Below, one piece after another: positions 8,422-18,169 of a DNA stretch of 64,000 nucleotides. The translations under genes and the position numbers were made by a program. The DNA is from Pseudomonas sp. LP_7_YM (GTDB lineage Bacteria; Pseudomonadota; Gammaproteobacteria; Pseudomonadales; Pseudomonadaceae). The notes beneath the pieces are model-generated. The model did not search any database. It was not told the DNA's origin and worked only from the letters and a program-made list of their open reading frames with translations. The stretch covers positions 992,001-1,056,000 of the forward strand of contig NZ_SOCT01000001.1 in the NCBI RefSeq assembly GCF_004364435.1, in the 5' to 3' direction. Position 1 is the first letter of the stretch, and each line of letters begins with the position of its first letter.

Positions 8422-10511
8422 TGGATCGTGTCATCAACCTGCTCAACCAGCTCGCTCTGGCCGCGATGCGGCGTTCGGAAATCGTCGGTGCCTTCGTGGT
8501 CATCGCCATTGTCTTCATGATGATCACGCCGCTGCCCACGGGTCTGGTGGATGTGTTGATCGCCATCAACATCTGCATCTCCTGCCTGTTGATCATGCTT
8601 GCCATGCACCTGCCCAGGCCGCTGGCATTTTCGACCTTCCCGGCGGTGTTGCTGCTGACGACCATGTTCCGGCTGGCGCTGTCGATTTCAACCACACGCC
8701 TGATCCTGCTCAATCAGGACGCCGGGCATATCGTCGAAGCGTTCGGGCAGTTCGTGGTAGGCGGCAATCTGGCCGTGGGTATGGTGATCTTCCTGATCCT
8801 TACCGTGGTCAACTTTCTGGTGATCACCAAGGGGTCGGAGCGGGTTGCCGAAGTGGGTGCGCGCTTCACGCTGGATGCCATGCCCGGCAAGCAGATGTCC
8901 ATCGACAGTGATTTGCGGGCCAACCTGATCAGCGTTCATGAAGCCCGTAAGCGCCGTTCAGAACTGGGCAAGGAAAGCCAGCTGTTCGGGGCCATGGACG
9001 GGGCCATGAAGTTCGTCAACGGCGACGCCATCGCCAGCCTGATCATCGTTGCGATCAACATGATCGGCGGCATCGCCATTGGCGTGGTGCAGCACAACAT
9101 GAGCGCAGGCGATGCGCTGCAGGTCTATACCGTACTGACCATCGGTGACGGCCTTATCGCGCAGATCCCGGCGCTGCTGATCTCGGTGACCTGCGGCATG
9201 ATCATCACTCGGGTGCCGGACGAGGAGCGCGCCGAAGCCAATATCGGCCGGCAGATCGCCGAGCAGATCACCAGCCAGCCCAAGGCCTGGATCATTGCTG
9301 CCGTGGCGATGCTCGGTTTCGCCGCCCTGCCCGGCATGCCGACCGCTGTGTTCATCGTCATCGCGGTCGTCTGCGGCACCGGCGGTTTCCTGCAATTGCA
9401 TCGGGCCAAGCCCCAGGCTGAACAGGGTCAGGCGATCGCGGTAGCCCCCGAGATGAATGGCCGTGAAGACCTGCGCACATTCTCCCCCAGCCGTCAGTTC
9501 GTGCTGCAGTTTCACCCCAGTCAGAGTCCGGCACTCATCGAAGCGCTGGTCAGCGAAATCCGCCAGCGCCGCAACCGTCTGGTGGTGCAGTACGGCTTGA
9601 CCCTGCCCTCCTTCATCATTGAACAGGTCGAGCACCTGTCGCCGGACGAATTCCGCTTTACGGTCTACGAAGTTCCATTGCTCAAGGCGACGCTCACTCA
9701 GAGCCACGTAGCGGTGGAGGCGCGCCTGCTCGAGGAGTCGCCCGACACTGGTGTGTACGGCAGTGTCGAGCGTCAGGAAGGCCAATGGGTATGGCTGCCG
9801 GCCGACGATCCGCAGCTGCATGAGCATGTCGAACGGGTCGACGCCATGACCCTGATCATCGAGCGCATGGAACGCGCGCTGCAGTCCTGCGGCCCACAAT
9901 TCATCGGGCTTCAGGAGACCAAGGCGATTCTCGGCTGGCTGGAAAACGAACAGCCGGAGCTCGCACAGGAAATGCAGCGGGTGCTGCCACTGGCCCGGTT
10001 TTCTGCGGTGTTGCAGCGTCTGGCATCGGAATGCGTGCCGCTGCGAGCGATCCGCGTGATCGCCGAAACCCTGATCGAACATGGTCAGCACGAACGTGAA
10101 GTGACCGTGCTGGCCGACTACGTGCGCATTGCGCTGAAGTCGCAGATTTATCACCAGTATTGCGGTGCCGAAGGCCTGTTGGTCTGGGTGCTGACCCCGG
10201 AGAGCGAAGGCATTCTGCGCGACGGCCTGCGCCAGACCCAGACTGAAACCTTCTTCGCCCTGGACAACGAAACCAGCCAGTTACTGGTGCAACAACTGCA
10301 CATCGCTTTCCCGGTGCGTACCGCCGACCGAGCCGTGCTGTTGGTCGCACAGGATCTGCGCAGCCCGCTGCGCACCTTGTTGCAGGAAGAGTTCTACCAC
10401 GTGCCGGTGCTGTCCTTCGCCGAGATCAGCAACGCGGCGCAGGTCAAGGTGCTTGGCCGCTTCGATCTGGAAGATGACCTGGATGAGCTGGATAACGAGT
10501 ACGCCGCTTGA
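8421..10511 (+). CDS. hrcV: HrcV, T3SS export gate (FlhA/LcrD family)
   Basis: A 696-residue inner-membrane export gate. The N-terminal half (residues about 15-320) holds seven to eight hydrophobic segments and the conserved FHIPEP-region equivalent with ERVAEVGARFTLDAMPGKQMSIDSDL near 135-165; the C-terminal half is the cytoplasmic ring domain. Length matches P. syringae HrcV. It overlaps hrpJ by one base and is followed by hrpQ after 18 bases. No disruption seen. Confidence 0.97.
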   Translation: MDRVINLLNQLALAAMRRSEIVGAFVVIAIVFMMITPLPTGLVDVLIAINICISCLLIMLAMHLPRPLAFSTFPAVLLLTTMFRLALSISTTRLILLNQDAGHIVEAFGQFVVGGNLAVGMVIFLILTVVNFLVITKGSERVAEVGARFTLDAMPGKQMSIDSDLRANLISVHEARKRRSELGKESQLFGAMDGAMKFVNGDAIASLIIVAINMIGGIAIGVVQHNMSAGDALQVYTVLTIGDGLIAQIPALLISVTCGMIITRVPDEERAEANIGRQIAEQITSQPKAWIIAAVAMLGFAALPGMPTAVFIVIAVVCGTGGFLQLHRAKPQAEQGQAIAVAPEMNGREDLRTFSPSRQFVLQFHPSQSPALIEALVSEIRQRRNRLVVQYGLTLPSFIIEQVEHLSPDEFRFTVYEVPLLKATLTQSHVAVEARLLEESPDTGVYGSVERQEGQWVWLPADDPQLHEHVERVDAMTLIIERMERALQSCGPQFIGLQETKAILGWLENEQPELAQEMQRVLPLARFSAVLQRLASECVPLRAIRVIAETLIEHGQHEREVTVLADYVRIALKSQIYHQYCGAEGLLVWVLTPESEGILRDGLRQTQTETFFALDNETSQLLVQQLHIAFPVRTADRAVLLVAQDLRSPLRTLLQEEFYHVPVLSFAEISNAAQVKVLGRFDLEDDLDELDNEYAA

Positions 10512-10529
10512 GTTCCTGGAGAGCTTCGC

Positions 10530-11516
10530 ATGTTTGAATTACGGGTATTGACCGGCCTGCACCAGGGCGCCGCGTTGCCGCTGGTCGGTGAGCAATGGGC
10601 AATCGGGTCAGATGCCGAACAGGACTTGGCCCTGCTTGATCCGGGCGTCGAGCAACTGCACTGCCGTTTGCAACGCCAGGGCGAGCACTGGTTGCTCAAT
10701 GCCGCCGATGGCCGTATCGGCGATCAGGAAGGCCACCGTCATGAAGCGGCCGAACTGACCACCAACACGGCCTTCGTGCTCGGCTCGGTATGGCTGTGCG
10801 TATCAGCGGCAGAAGATGCATGGCCTTCCGTGCCCGTGGTAATTCAGCCACCGCCGACCGAGCCACAGGCACAGCCCGAACCGCAGTCCCAAGCCCAGTC
10901 CAGTGCGCCGCCGCTGGAGAAAGTCACCTCCCGTTCCCGGGTACTCAATCGCACCACTGGGGTAATCGTCGGCGTTCTGCTGGGCATCGCCGGCAGCGCC
11001 TGGAGCCTGACGCGCAGCAGCGCGCCTGACTCAATGGCCGCAACCGTCGCCGTCCACCCTTCTGCACAAACCGCACAGACCGCGCAGAAGTCGAAACCGG
11101 CAGCCGAACCGGCGCACAAACGTATTCAGCTGAGCAACGTCGAGGATACCCGACGCCAGCTCAACACCATGCTCAGCGAGCGCCTGCTCAGTGGCATCAA
11201 TGTGCAGCAGACACCTGAAGGCCTGGCACTGAGTGGCAACCTTAAGGCTGAATCGCAAGTGGTGTATCAGCGCATGCTGCAGCGCTTCAAGGATCGCTAC
11301 GATTCACCGGTAGCCTTGATCGACAACGTGACCACTTCGAACAACGGCTTGCCCTTCACCATCGTACAAATCATGTCCGGGCCACACGCGCATCTGGTCA
11401 CCGCCGACGGGCGTCGCCTGTACGTCGGCGATGAGCTGGCGGGATTGCGCCTGACCCGCATCGACGATAATCGCATCCAGTTCGATGGCGAGCGGCATTA
11501 CGAGGTGAACTGGTGA
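10530..11516 (+). CDS. hrpQ: HrpQ, inner-membrane ring protein (YscD/SctD family)
   Basis: A 328-residue protein with an N-terminal FHA-like cytoplasmic domain (residues 1-90: MFELRVLTGLHQGAALPL, WAIGSDAEQDL), a Pro/Gln-rich linker (about 110-135), one membrane helix near 150-165 (VIVGVLLGIAGSAWSL) and a periplasmic BON-like part. It would form the outer inner-membrane ring, normally around HrcJ, which is missing from this window. GGAGAG precedes the start. The stop overlaps the hrcN start by four bases. Confidence 0.93.
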   Translation: MFELRVLTGLHQGAALPLVGEQWAIGSDAEQDLALLDPGVEQLHCRLQRQGEHWLLNAADGRIGDQEGHRHEAAELTTNTAFVLGSVWLCVSAAEDAWPSVPVVIQPPPTEPQAQPEPQSQAQSSAPPLEKVTSRSRVLNRTTGVIVGVLLGIAGSAWSLTRSSAPDSMAATVAVHPSAQTAQTAQKSKPAAEPAHKRIQLSNVEDTRRQLNTMLSERLLSGINVQQTPEGLALSGNLKAESQVVYQRMLQRFKDRYDSPVALIDNVTTSNNGLPFTIVQIMSGPHAHLVTADGRRLYVGDELAGLRLTRIDDNRIQFDGERHYEVNW

Positions 11517-12862
11517 ACGCCGCACTCGACCAGTGGAAAGCCGGTCATGCCAGGCGCCTGAGCAGCTTTTCGGCGGTGCAGGTCAGTGGCCGGGTGAGCG
11601 CGGTCAACGGTATCTTGCTGGAGTGCCAGATTCCGGCCGCCAAGGTCGGCGATCTGTGCGAGGTGAGCAAGGCTGATGGCAGCACCATGCTGGCCGAAAT
11701 CGTCGGTTTCACTCGCGACTGCACGCTGCTCAGCGCGCTGGGTACACCCGATGGCGTGCAGGTGGGCGCGCATATCCGGCCATTGGGTATGGCTCACCGC
11801 ATCGGCGTCGACGACAGCCTGCTGGGCAGCGTGCTCGACGGCTTCGGCAGACCGCTGCTGGGGGATTCACAAGGTGCGTTTGCCGGCCCGGGTGATCGAC
11901 GAGTGACGTTGCCAGTGATCGCCGATGCTCTGCCGCCCACCCAGCGCCCGCGCATCAGTAATGCACTGCCCACCGGCGTGCGCGCCATCGACAGCGCGAT
12001 TTTGCTGGGCGAAGGCCAGCGGGTCGGGTTGTTCGCCGGTGCCGGTTGCGGCAAGACCACGCTGATGGCAGAACTGGCGCGCAACATGGCATGCGATGTG
12101 ATTGTTTTCGGCCTGATCGGCGAACGGGGCCGTGAGCTGCGAGAGTTTCTCGACCACGAACTGGACGCCACCCTGCGCAGCCGCTCGGTGCTGGTCTGCG
12201 CCACGTCGGACCGTTCGAGCATGGAGCGCGCCCGCGCTGCCTTCACCGCCACCGCCATTGCCGAGGCCTATCGGGCCCGCGGCATGAAGGTGCTGTTGTT
12301 GTTGGACTCCCTGACCCGCTTCGCCCGAGCGCAGCGCGAAATCGGCATCGCAGCTGGCGAGCCCCTGGGCCGCGGCGGGCTGCCGCCGTCGGTCTATACC
12401 CTGCTGCCGCGCCTGGTCGAGCGTGCGGGGATGAGCGAAACCGGCTCGATCACCGCGCTTTATACGGTACTGATCGAGCAGGATTCGATGAACGACCCGG
12501 TGGCCGATGAAGTGCGCTCGCTGCTGGACGGCCATATCGTGCTGTCTCGCAAACTGGCCGAACGCGGCCACTACCCGGCCATCGACGTGCAAGCCAGCAT
12601 CAGCCGGATTATCAGCAACGTCACAGGCCGCGAGCACCAGCAAGCGAACAACCGACTGCGGCGGCTCATGGCGGCTTACAAACAGGTGGAAATGCTCCTG
12701 CGGCTGGGCGAGTACCAGCCCGGCGGCGATCCAGTGACCGACTGCGCGGTACAGCTCAACGAGCCGATCAATGCTTTTCTGCGTCAGGACCTGCGCGAGC
12801 CAGTGCCGCTGGAGGAAACCCTGGACGCCTTGATGCGCTTGACCTCGCAATTGCCGGAGTGA
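11513..12862 (+). CDS. hrcN: HrcN, T3SS ATPase
   Basis: A 449-residue F1-beta-like ATPase at the cytoplasmic face that unfolds and releases substrates. Walker A GAGCGKTT lies near residue 175, Walker B VLLLLDSLTRFAR near 260, and the conserved RGGLPPSVYTLLPRLVERAG follows. Length is standard. Its start may be GTG (11513), overlapping hrpQ. A 191-base gap with a REP-like palindrome separates it from hrpO, which is unusual in this tightly packed operon. Confidence 0.97.
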   Translation: MNAALDQWKAGHARRLSSFSAVQVSGRVSAVNGILLECQIPAAKVGDLCEVSKADGSTMLAEIVGFTRDCTLLSALGTPDGVQVGAHIRPLGMAHRIGVDDSLLGSVLDGFGRPLLGDSQGAFAGPGDRRVTLPVIADALPPTQRPRISNALPTGVRAIDSAILLGEGQRVGLFAGAGCGKTTLMAELARNMACDVIVFGLIGERGRELREFLDHELDATLRSRSVLVCATSDRSSMERARAAFTATAIAEAYRARGMKVLLLLDSLTRFARAQREIGIAAGEPLGRGGLPPSVYTLLPRLVERAGMSETGSITALYTVLIEQDSMNDPVADEVRSLLDGHIVLSRKLAERGHYPAIDVQASISRIISNVTGREHQQANNRLRRLMAAYKQVEMLLRLGEYQPGGDPVTDCAVQLNEPINAFLRQDLREPVPLEETLDALMRLTSQLPE

Positions 12863-12939
12863 CGTGTCGGTCATGACGCCTGCGAACGTTAGCGGGGTTG
12901 CCAACGGGCTATGAAGCTTGCAAATGCATTCCCGTTGGA

Positions 12940-12982
12940 CCTGCAGGAGCTGTGCGACAGCCGCGAGGCGGCGAGTCGGTCA
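12940..12982. repeat. REP-like palindrome between hrcN and hrpO
   Basis: CCTGCAGGAGCTGTGCGACAGC then CGCGAGGCGG: a short hairpin (GCTGT-GCG-ACAGC, 12949-12961) preceded by a TGCAGGAGC motif, as in common Pseudomonas REP elements. It occupies most of a 191-base non-coding gap within the secretion operon; the rest of the gap shows no gene and no Hrp box. Confidence 0.6.
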
Positions 12983-13053
12983 CCTTATGCAGTGGCTGGA
13001 ATAATACCTGCGCGTAAAGGTGCGAAGTCGTCGGCTAACAAGGGGCCTGTCTG

Positions 13054-13500
13054 ATGGAAGAAGAACTGGAAGTCGATCCGCAACAGCTGGCCATGGAACA
13101 GGTGATCGGCGTGCTAACGCCGCTGCGCCAGCACCGCCAGGCCAGTGCCGAGCGTGCGCAGCGCAAGGCTCAGCAAGCGCTTTTGGACATGCAGGCGCAT
13201 CTGCAGGAAACCCGTGAAGCCTTAAGCCAGGAGCGAGTCAACCAGCGCGAACGACGCCAGGTTCTGAGCGAGGCGAATCTGTGCAAAACCATGTCGCTCA
13301 ATGACCTTGATCGCTGGCATGAAAAGGAAAATCGCATGCTTGATCGCTTGGCCTACATCCGCCAGGACGTCGAGCAGCAACGGCTGGGTATCGATGACCA
13401 GCAACAGCGTCTGGAGCAGGCAAGGGCGGCCGCCAAAGCCTCGCTGCGTGCCGTGGAAAAGCTGGCCTGCCTGGCCGAAGCCCTCAATGAACAAGGTTGA
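13054..13500 (+). CDS. hrpO: HrpO, T3SS stalk protein (YscO/FliJ family)
   Basis: A 148-residue, almost entirely alpha-helical coiled-coil protein rich in Gln, Glu, Arg and Ala, fitting the FliJ/YscO stalk that couples the ATPase to the export gate. Heptad-like spacing runs from residue 15 to 140. No motif beyond composition is diagnostic; the call rests on its place between hrcN and hrpP. hrpP starts 6 bases after its stop. Confidence 0.88.
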   Translation: MEEELEVDPQQLAMEQVIGVLTPLRQHRQASAERAQRKAQQALLDMQAHLQETREALSQERVNQRERRQVLSEANLCKTMSLNDLDRWHEKENRMLDRLAYIRQDVEQQRLGIDDQQQRLEQARAAAKASLRAVEKLACLAEALNEQG

Positions 13501-13506
13501 GTTCCG

Positions 13507-14058
13507 ATGAATACGCCGATCAAAGCACCACCCCGCCCACCTGCCCAGCCTGCGCAACGCCCGGTACCTGCCGAGCCGGCAGCACCGAGCGCCAACCGTC
13601 CGGGTCTGGGTACCCTGCGTCGTGGCGACGTCGAGCGCTTGCGTTCGGCCTTCAGTCAACCCGATCAGCACGAGACGCTAAGCGCAGACGGCATGTTTTT
13701 TTCTCAGCTACTGGTGCCTGCGGTCGGCGAACAGCCCGACCAATCCGGCTTCGGCGGCAGTGGTGTGAACCTGTTGCCGCCTGGCGACGGCGTACCTGCC
13801 GGTTTGATCGATGAGCTGGCGGAGCGCCTGCCCTCGCAACCTGAGGGGCCGTTCAGCGTGACGCTGCTGATGCCCAACCTGGGTCGGGTCCAGGTCAATG
13901 CCAACAAGCGCGATAACCAGTGGAACGTTGAATTGGGGTTTGCCCGGCGCGGCGTGCTCTCACGGTTGAGGCCGCATCAGCGTGCCTGTGAAAGTGCCCT
14001 GGCCGATGCCTTGGGCCATGACGTCGGCCTGTCTTTTCATGAGGAGTACGCAGCATGA
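13507..14058 (+). CDS. hrpP: HrpP, substrate-specificity switch (YscP/FliK-like)
   Basis: A 183-residue protein with a Pro/Ala-rich disordered start (residues 1-40) and a C-terminal globular part (about 95-180: GPFSVTLLMPNLGRVQVNANKR) resembling the type III switch domain of FliK/YscP proteins. In P. syringae HrpP is itself secreted and changes specificity from pilin to effectors. Overlaps hrcQa by four bases. Confidence 0.87.
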   Translation: MNTPIKAPPRPPAQPAQRPVPAEPAAPSANRPGLGTLRRGDVERLRSAFSQPDQHETLSADGMFFSQLLVPAVGEQPDQSGFGGSGVNLLPPGDGVPAGLIDELAERLPSQPEGPFSVTLLMPNLGRVQVNANKRDNQWNVELGFARRGVLSRLRPHQRACESALADALGHDVGLSFHEEYAA

Positions 14059-14777
14059 GTGCATTGGCGTTGCGCAAAGTTGATCCGATGACAGCCCGCT
14101 TCAGTCGCCGACTGGGTGCCGGGGCGAGCCTGGCATTCGAGGCCCAGGGGATGCGTGGAGAACTGAGTCTGCGCCCGTTGACACCCGACAGTGCCTGGGA
14201 GCCCCCCGTGTACTGGTTCAACAGCAGCATCGGTGTGTTTGGCCTGAGCGACGCCGAAGCGATGCTCAGTCTGATGGGGGAATTGCCCGTCACGCTCTCA
14301 GGCCAATCCCAGCCCTGGTATTGGCAAATGCTCAATCAGCGATTCAGCCCAGCCATTGCGGAACTGCTTTCGCCCCTTGAGCCACTCAGCGATATGACTG
14401 CACTGTCTGCCACTGCGCTGACCTGCCGGATTCAACTGCGTCTTGGCGAAGAATCGCTACATGGGTTGATCCGTGCCGATGCCCAGGTGCTGCTGCGATT
14501 GCTCGAAGGGCCTCAATGGGAATTCCGTTTGCAGGCGCTCGATGAGCAATTACCGCTCGCTCAGCCACTGGAGCTTGGTCAGCTGTCGTTGAGCCTTGAG
14601 CAACTGGCCTCACTGCAACCGGGTGATGTGCTGCTGCCGCCGCACTGCAACTTCGGCAGCGACGGCAATGGCCGCCTGCAACTGGGTGGACGGCAATGGG
14701 CAGTGCAGACCGACAGCCACGAACGACAGCTGTATGTACGGCTCAGCCACGAGGAATACCTGGAACATGGCCAATGA
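14055..14777 (+). CDS. hrcQa: HrcQa, C-ring protein, N-terminal half
   Basis: A 240-residue protein equal to the N-terminal part of YscQ/SctQ. P. syringae splits SctQ into HrcQa and HrcQb, and the same split is seen here. A first SPOA-like segment occurs near the C-terminus (LGQLSLSLEQLASLQPGDVLLPP, about 175-197). Its end overlaps the hrcQb start by 11 bases. Confidence 0.93.
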   Translation: MSALALRKVDPMTARFSRRLGAGASLAFEAQGMRGELSLRPLTPDSAWEPPVYWFNSSIGVFGLSDAEAMLSLMGELPVTLSGQSQPWYWQMLNQRFSPAIAELLSPLEPLSDMTALSATALTCRIQLRLGEESLHGLIRADAQVLLRLLEGPQWEFRLQALDEQLPLAQPLELGQLSLSLEQLASLQPGDVLLPPHCNFGSDGNGRLQLGGRQWAVQTDSHERQLYVRLSHEEYLEHGQ

Positions 14778-15189
14778 AGCGCTCTATGACGAAGAGCTGG
14801 ACACCTCGGACGACGATGACTACCAAGAGTCGCCCCCAGGCTATGACGCCTACTCGGATGCCGAGCAGCCTGCAGCCGATGAGGCTCAATGGCTGCAACC
14901 TGAGTCGCCACCCGAATCCACATTCGAAGAAGGTCTTGCCGCAGCCGATGCTCAGCCTCTGCAAGGTCTCGATCAGCTGCCAATGGCGCTCACGCTGCGC
15001 TGTGGCAGCCTCAATCTGACCCTGGGTGACCTGCGTCGGATAGCGGCCGGTACGGTGCTCGAAGTCAGCGGCGTCACCCCGGGTTTTGCCACCCTCTGCC
15101 ACGGCGATCGTGTCGTTGCCGAAGGTGAACTGGTGGACGTCGACGGTCGGCTGGGCCTGCAAATCACCCGAATGGCGTCGCCCGCATGA
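14767..15189 (+). CDS. hrcQb: HrcQb, C-ring protein, SPOA C-terminal half
   Basis: A 140-residue protein. Residues 1-65 are strongly acidic and low-complexity (Asp/Glu/Pro-rich); residues 70-138 form the SPOA/FliN-like dimer domain ([26 protein letters not shown]). The start at 14767 ([11 protein letters not shown]) is chosen over an upstream frame-open ATG because the extension would lie entirely inside hrcQa in a shadow frame. Overlaps hrcR by four bases. Confidence 0.93.
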   Translation: MANEALYDEELDTSDDDDYQESPPGYDAYSDAEQPAADEAQWLQPESPPESTFEEGLAAADAQPLQGLDQLPMALTLRCGSLNLTLGDLRRIAAGTVLEVSGVTPGFATLCHGDRVVAEGELVDVDGRLGLQITRMASPA

Positions 15190-15839
15190 TGACCGACGGG
15201 ATGAACCCGGTATTCCTGGCGCTGTTTCTCGGCGCTTTGTCGTTGATTCCGTTTCTGCTGATTGTCTGCACGGCTTTTTTGAAAATTGCCATGACGCTGC
15301 TGATCACCCGTAATGCCATCGGTGTGCAGCAGGTGCCCCCGAACATGGCCATGTACGGTATCGCCCTGGCGGCGACCATGTTCGTCATGGCACCGGTGGC
15401 CCACGAAATTCAGCAGCGGGTGCATGACCGTCCGCTGGAAATGGGCAGCACCGAAAAGCTGCAAGCCAGCGCCAATACCGTCATCGAGCCCCTGCAACGC
15501 TTCATGACCCGCAACACCGATCCCGATGTCAGCGCCCACCTGCTGGAAAACACGCAACGCATGTGGCCCAAGGAGATGGCCGATCAGGCGAGCAAGAGCG
15601 ACCTGCTGCTGGCGGTTCCGGCGTTCGTCCTGTCGGAGTTGCAGGCCGGTTTCCAGATCGGCTTTCTGATTTACATTCCGTTCATCGTCATCGACCTGAT
15701 CGTCTCCAACCTGCTGCTGGCGCTGGGCATGCAGATGGTCTCGCCCATGACCATTTCCCTGCCGCTCAAGCTACTGCTTTTCGTGCTGGTGCAAGGCTGG
15801 ACGCGACTGCTCGATAGCCTTTTCTATTCGTATATGTGA
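15186..15839 (+). CDS. hrcR: HrcR, export apparatus membrane protein (FliP family)
   Basis: A 217-residue FliP/SctR protein with four membrane segments (about residues 8-32, 50-70, 150-175, 185-207), and the conserved [17 protein letters not shown] and [21 protein letters not shown] blocks. Forms the core export channel with HrcS and HrcT. Seven bases separate it from hrcS. Confidence 0.97.
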   Translation: MMTDGMNPVFLALFLGALSLIPFLLIVCTAFLKIAMTLLITRNAIGVQQVPPNMAMYGIALAATMFVMAPVAHEIQQRVHDRPLEMGSTEKLQASANTVIEPLQRFMTRNTDPDVSAHLLENTQRMWPKEMADQASKSDLLLAVPAFVLSELQAGFQIGFLIYIPFIVIDLIVSNLLLALGMQMVSPMTISLPLKLLLFVLVQGWTRLLDSLFYSYM

Positions 15840-15846
15840 GGCGGCG

Positions 15847-16113
15847 ATGGAAGCGTTGGCGTTGTTCAAGCAGGGCATGTTTCTGGTGGTGATCCTGACC
15901 GCCCCACCACTGGGTGTCGCGGTGCTGGTGGGCGTCATCACCTCGCTGATTCAGGCATTGATGCAGATTCAGGATCAGACGCTGCCCTTCGGTATCAAAC
16001 TGGCAGCGGTCGGCCTGACCCTGGCGATGACGGGGCGCTGGATCGGCGTCGAACTAATTCAGTTCATCAACATGGCGTTCGACCTGATCGCGCGCTCCGG
16101 GGGCGCCCACTAG
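15847..16113 (+). CDS. hrcS: HrcS, export apparatus membrane protein (FliQ family)
   Basis: An 88-residue FliQ/SctS protein with two membrane helices flanking the conserved IQALMQIQDQTLPFGIKL loop. hrcT begins at the next base after its stop. Confidence 0.96.
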   Translation: MEALALFKQGMFLVVILTAPPLGVAVLVGVITSLIQALMQIQDQTLPFGIKLAAVGLTLAMTGRWIGVELIQFINMAFDLIARSGGAH

Positions 16114-16908
16114 ATGCCGTTCGACGCCCAGGGGCTGTTCGAGCTGATGCTGGGCATGGGTCTGGCCGCTGCACGTCTGCTGCCGTGCATGATTCTGGTG
16201 CCGGCATTCTGCTTCAAATACCTCAAGGGCCCGTTGCGTTATGCCGTCGTGCTGGTGGTGGCCATGGTGCCCGCACCGGCCATCAGTCGGGCGCTGTCTT
16301 CGTTCGAAAATGACTGGTTTTCCATCGGTGCGCTGCTGCTCAAGGAGGCCGTGCTCGGGACACTGCTGGGGCTGTTGCTGTATGCGCCCTTCTGGATGTT
16401 CGCCTCGGTGGGCGCGCTGCTCGACAGCCAGCGTGGCGCTTTGAGTGGGGGCCAGCTCAACCCCGCGCTGGGGCCTGATGCCACCCCGCTGGGCGAGCTG
16501 TTTCAGGAAACCCTGATCATGCTGGTGATCCTCTCCGGCGGCCTGTCGTTGATCACTCAGGTGATCTGGGACAGCTATCAGGTATGGCCACCCACTGCTT
16601 GGCTGCCGGGCATGACCGTGGAAGGTCTGGATGTATTTCTGGAACAATTGAACCAGACCCTGCAGCACATGATGCTCTACGCGGCGCCCTTCATTGGTCT
16701 GCTGCTGCTGATCGAAGCGGCGCTGGCGATCATCGGGCTGTATGCGCAACAACTGAACGTATCGATTCTGGCCATGCCTGCGAAAAGCATGGCCGGCATT
16801 GCGTTTCTCTTGATCTATCTGCCGACGCTGCTGGAGCTGGGCAATGGTCAGATCATGCAACTGGCTGATCTCAAGCACCTGTTGACGCAACTGGTGCCAA
16901 CGCCATGA
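16114..16908 (+). CDS. hrcT: HrcT, export apparatus membrane protein (FliR family)
   Basis: A 264-residue FliR/SctT protein with about six hydrophobic segments and the conserved GALLDSQRGALSGGQLNPALG loop (about residues 102-122). It overlaps hrcU by four bases. Confidence 0.96.
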   Translation: MPFDAQGLFELMLGMGLAAARLLPCMILVPAFCFKYLKGPLRYAVVLVVAMVPAPAISRALSSFENDWFSIGALLLKEAVLGTLLGLLLYAPFWMFASVGALLDSQRGALSGGQLNPALGPDATPLGELFQETLIMLVILSGGLSLITQVIWDSYQVWPPTAWLPGMTVEGLDVFLEQLNQTLQHMMLYAAPFIGLLLLIEAALAIIGLYAQQLNVSILAMPAKSMAGIAFLLIYLPTLLELGNGQIMQLADLKHLLTQLVPTP

Positions 16909-17981
16909 GCGAGAAAACAGAAAAGGCCACACCCAAACAGCTGCGCGATGCGCGCGAGAAAGGTCAGGTCGGGCAAAGTCAGGACCTGAGCAAACTGCTG
17001 GTCCTGATGGTCGTCAGTGAGGTCACGCTGGGGCTGGCCGATGAAAGCGTGGCGCGTTTGCTGAGCTTGCTGTCGCTGTCGTTTCAGGGCATCGGCAAGC
17101 CGTACATGCACACCATCGAGCAGGTGGCCAGCGAAGGCGCCACGGTGCTGGTTGGCTTTATTCTGAGCAGCGTCGGGGTGGCCATGCTGATGCGCCTGGT
17201 CGGCAGCTGGATGCAGATCGGGTTTCTGTTCGCGCCCAAGGCGTTGAAGATCGACATCAACAAGCTCAACCCTTTTGCGCATGCCAAGCAGATGTTTTCC
17301 GCACAGAACCTCACTACGCTTTTGTTGAGCGTGCTCAAGGCGATGGCGATAGCGGTGACGCTGTATGTGGTGGTCAAGCCGTCGCTGGGGGCGTTGATCC
17401 TGCTGTCCAATACCGACCTGACGACGTATTGGCATTCGCTCTTGCAATTGTTCCGCCACATCCTCAGGGCGACCCTGGGCCTGTTGCTGGTGATCGGCGC
17501 TGTTGACTTTGCGCTGCAGAAGTACTTTCACGCCAAAAAACTGCGCATGAGTCACGAGGACATCAAGAAGGAATACAAGCAGTCCGAAGGAGATCCACAC
17601 GTCAAAGGCCACCGTAGACAATTGGCGCATGAGCTGTTGAATCAAGCGCCGAGCGCACCTCCCAAGCCGGTGGAAGACGCTGACATGGTGGTGGTCAACC
17701 CGACCCACTACGCTGTTGCGCTGTATTACCGGCCAGGACAGACGCCCTTGCCGCTGATTCACTGCAAGGGTGAAGACGACGACGCTCTGGCGCTTATCGC
17801 TCGGGCGAAAAAAGCCGGAATCCCGGTGGTGCAAAGCATCTGGCTGGCGCGCACCCTGTACAAGGTCAAAGCGGGCAAGCACATTCCTCGCCCGACCCTG
17901 TTGGCGGTGGCGCATATTTATCAGGTGGTGCGGCAATTGGAAGAAGTCACCGATGAGGTGATCCGCATCGAGGAGCAATAA
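16905..17981 (+). CDS. hrcU: HrcU, autocleaving export switch (FlhB family)
   Basis: A 358-residue FlhB/SctU protein: a SEKTEKATPKQLRDAREKGQ N-terminus, four membrane helices (about 30-205) and a cytoplasmic domain with the intact autocleavage motif NPTH near residue 265. It is the last T3SS gene of this operon. In P. syringae the convergent hrpV-hrpT-hrcC-hrpG-hrpF operon should follow; here a hairpin and dps follow instead. Confidence 0.97.
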   Translation: MSEKTEKATPKQLRDAREKGQVGQSQDLSKLLVLMVVSEVTLGLADESVARLLSLLSLSFQGIGKPYMHTIEQVASEGATVLVGFILSSVGVAMLMRLVGSWMQIGFLFAPKALKIDINKLNPFAHAKQMFSAQNLTTLLLSVLKAMAIAVTLYVVVKPSLGALILLSNTDLTTYWHSLLQLFRHILRATLGLLLVIGAVDFALQKYFHAKKLRMSHEDIKKEYKQSEGDPHVKGHRRQLAHELLNQAPSAPPKPVEDADMVVVNPTHYAVALYYRPGQTPLPLIHCKGEDDDALALIARAKKAGIPVVQSIWLARTLYKVKAGKHIPRPTLLAVAHIYQVVRQLEEVTDEVIRIEEQ

Positions 17982-18095
17982 CGCCATGGGTGCAGCAGAA
18001 GCGGCGTGGAGTGAGTTTGCTTACCGAAGCGCCAAATCCGAGAATGGCGCCGCGCGTGCGCTGCCGTCGTTACCTGCGACGTCTCCTGCAAGGCG

Positions 18096-18131
18096 AACGG
18101 TGCCTCTCCAAACGTTTGCAGAGGCACCGTT
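18096..18131. terminator. bidirectional hairpin between hrcU and dps
   Basis: A perfect 12-bp stem (AACGGTGCCTCT / AGAGGCACCGTT) with a 12-base loop sits between the convergent hrcU and dps stops. No T run follows, but the stem is strong and its position suits a shared terminator. Confidence 0.65.
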
Positions 18132-18169
18132 CAGGACGCGGGCCGTGCTTTCAGGTCACGTAATAGCTG

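Noticed and set aside
8958..10154. 398-residue minus-strand frame opposite hrcV
   Set aside because: Antisense shadow of a highly conserved gene in GC-rich DNA; no start signal or recognisable domain.
12863..13053. A separate Hrp promoter for hrpO
   Set aside because: No GGAACC/T with a spaced CCACNNA occurs in the gap.
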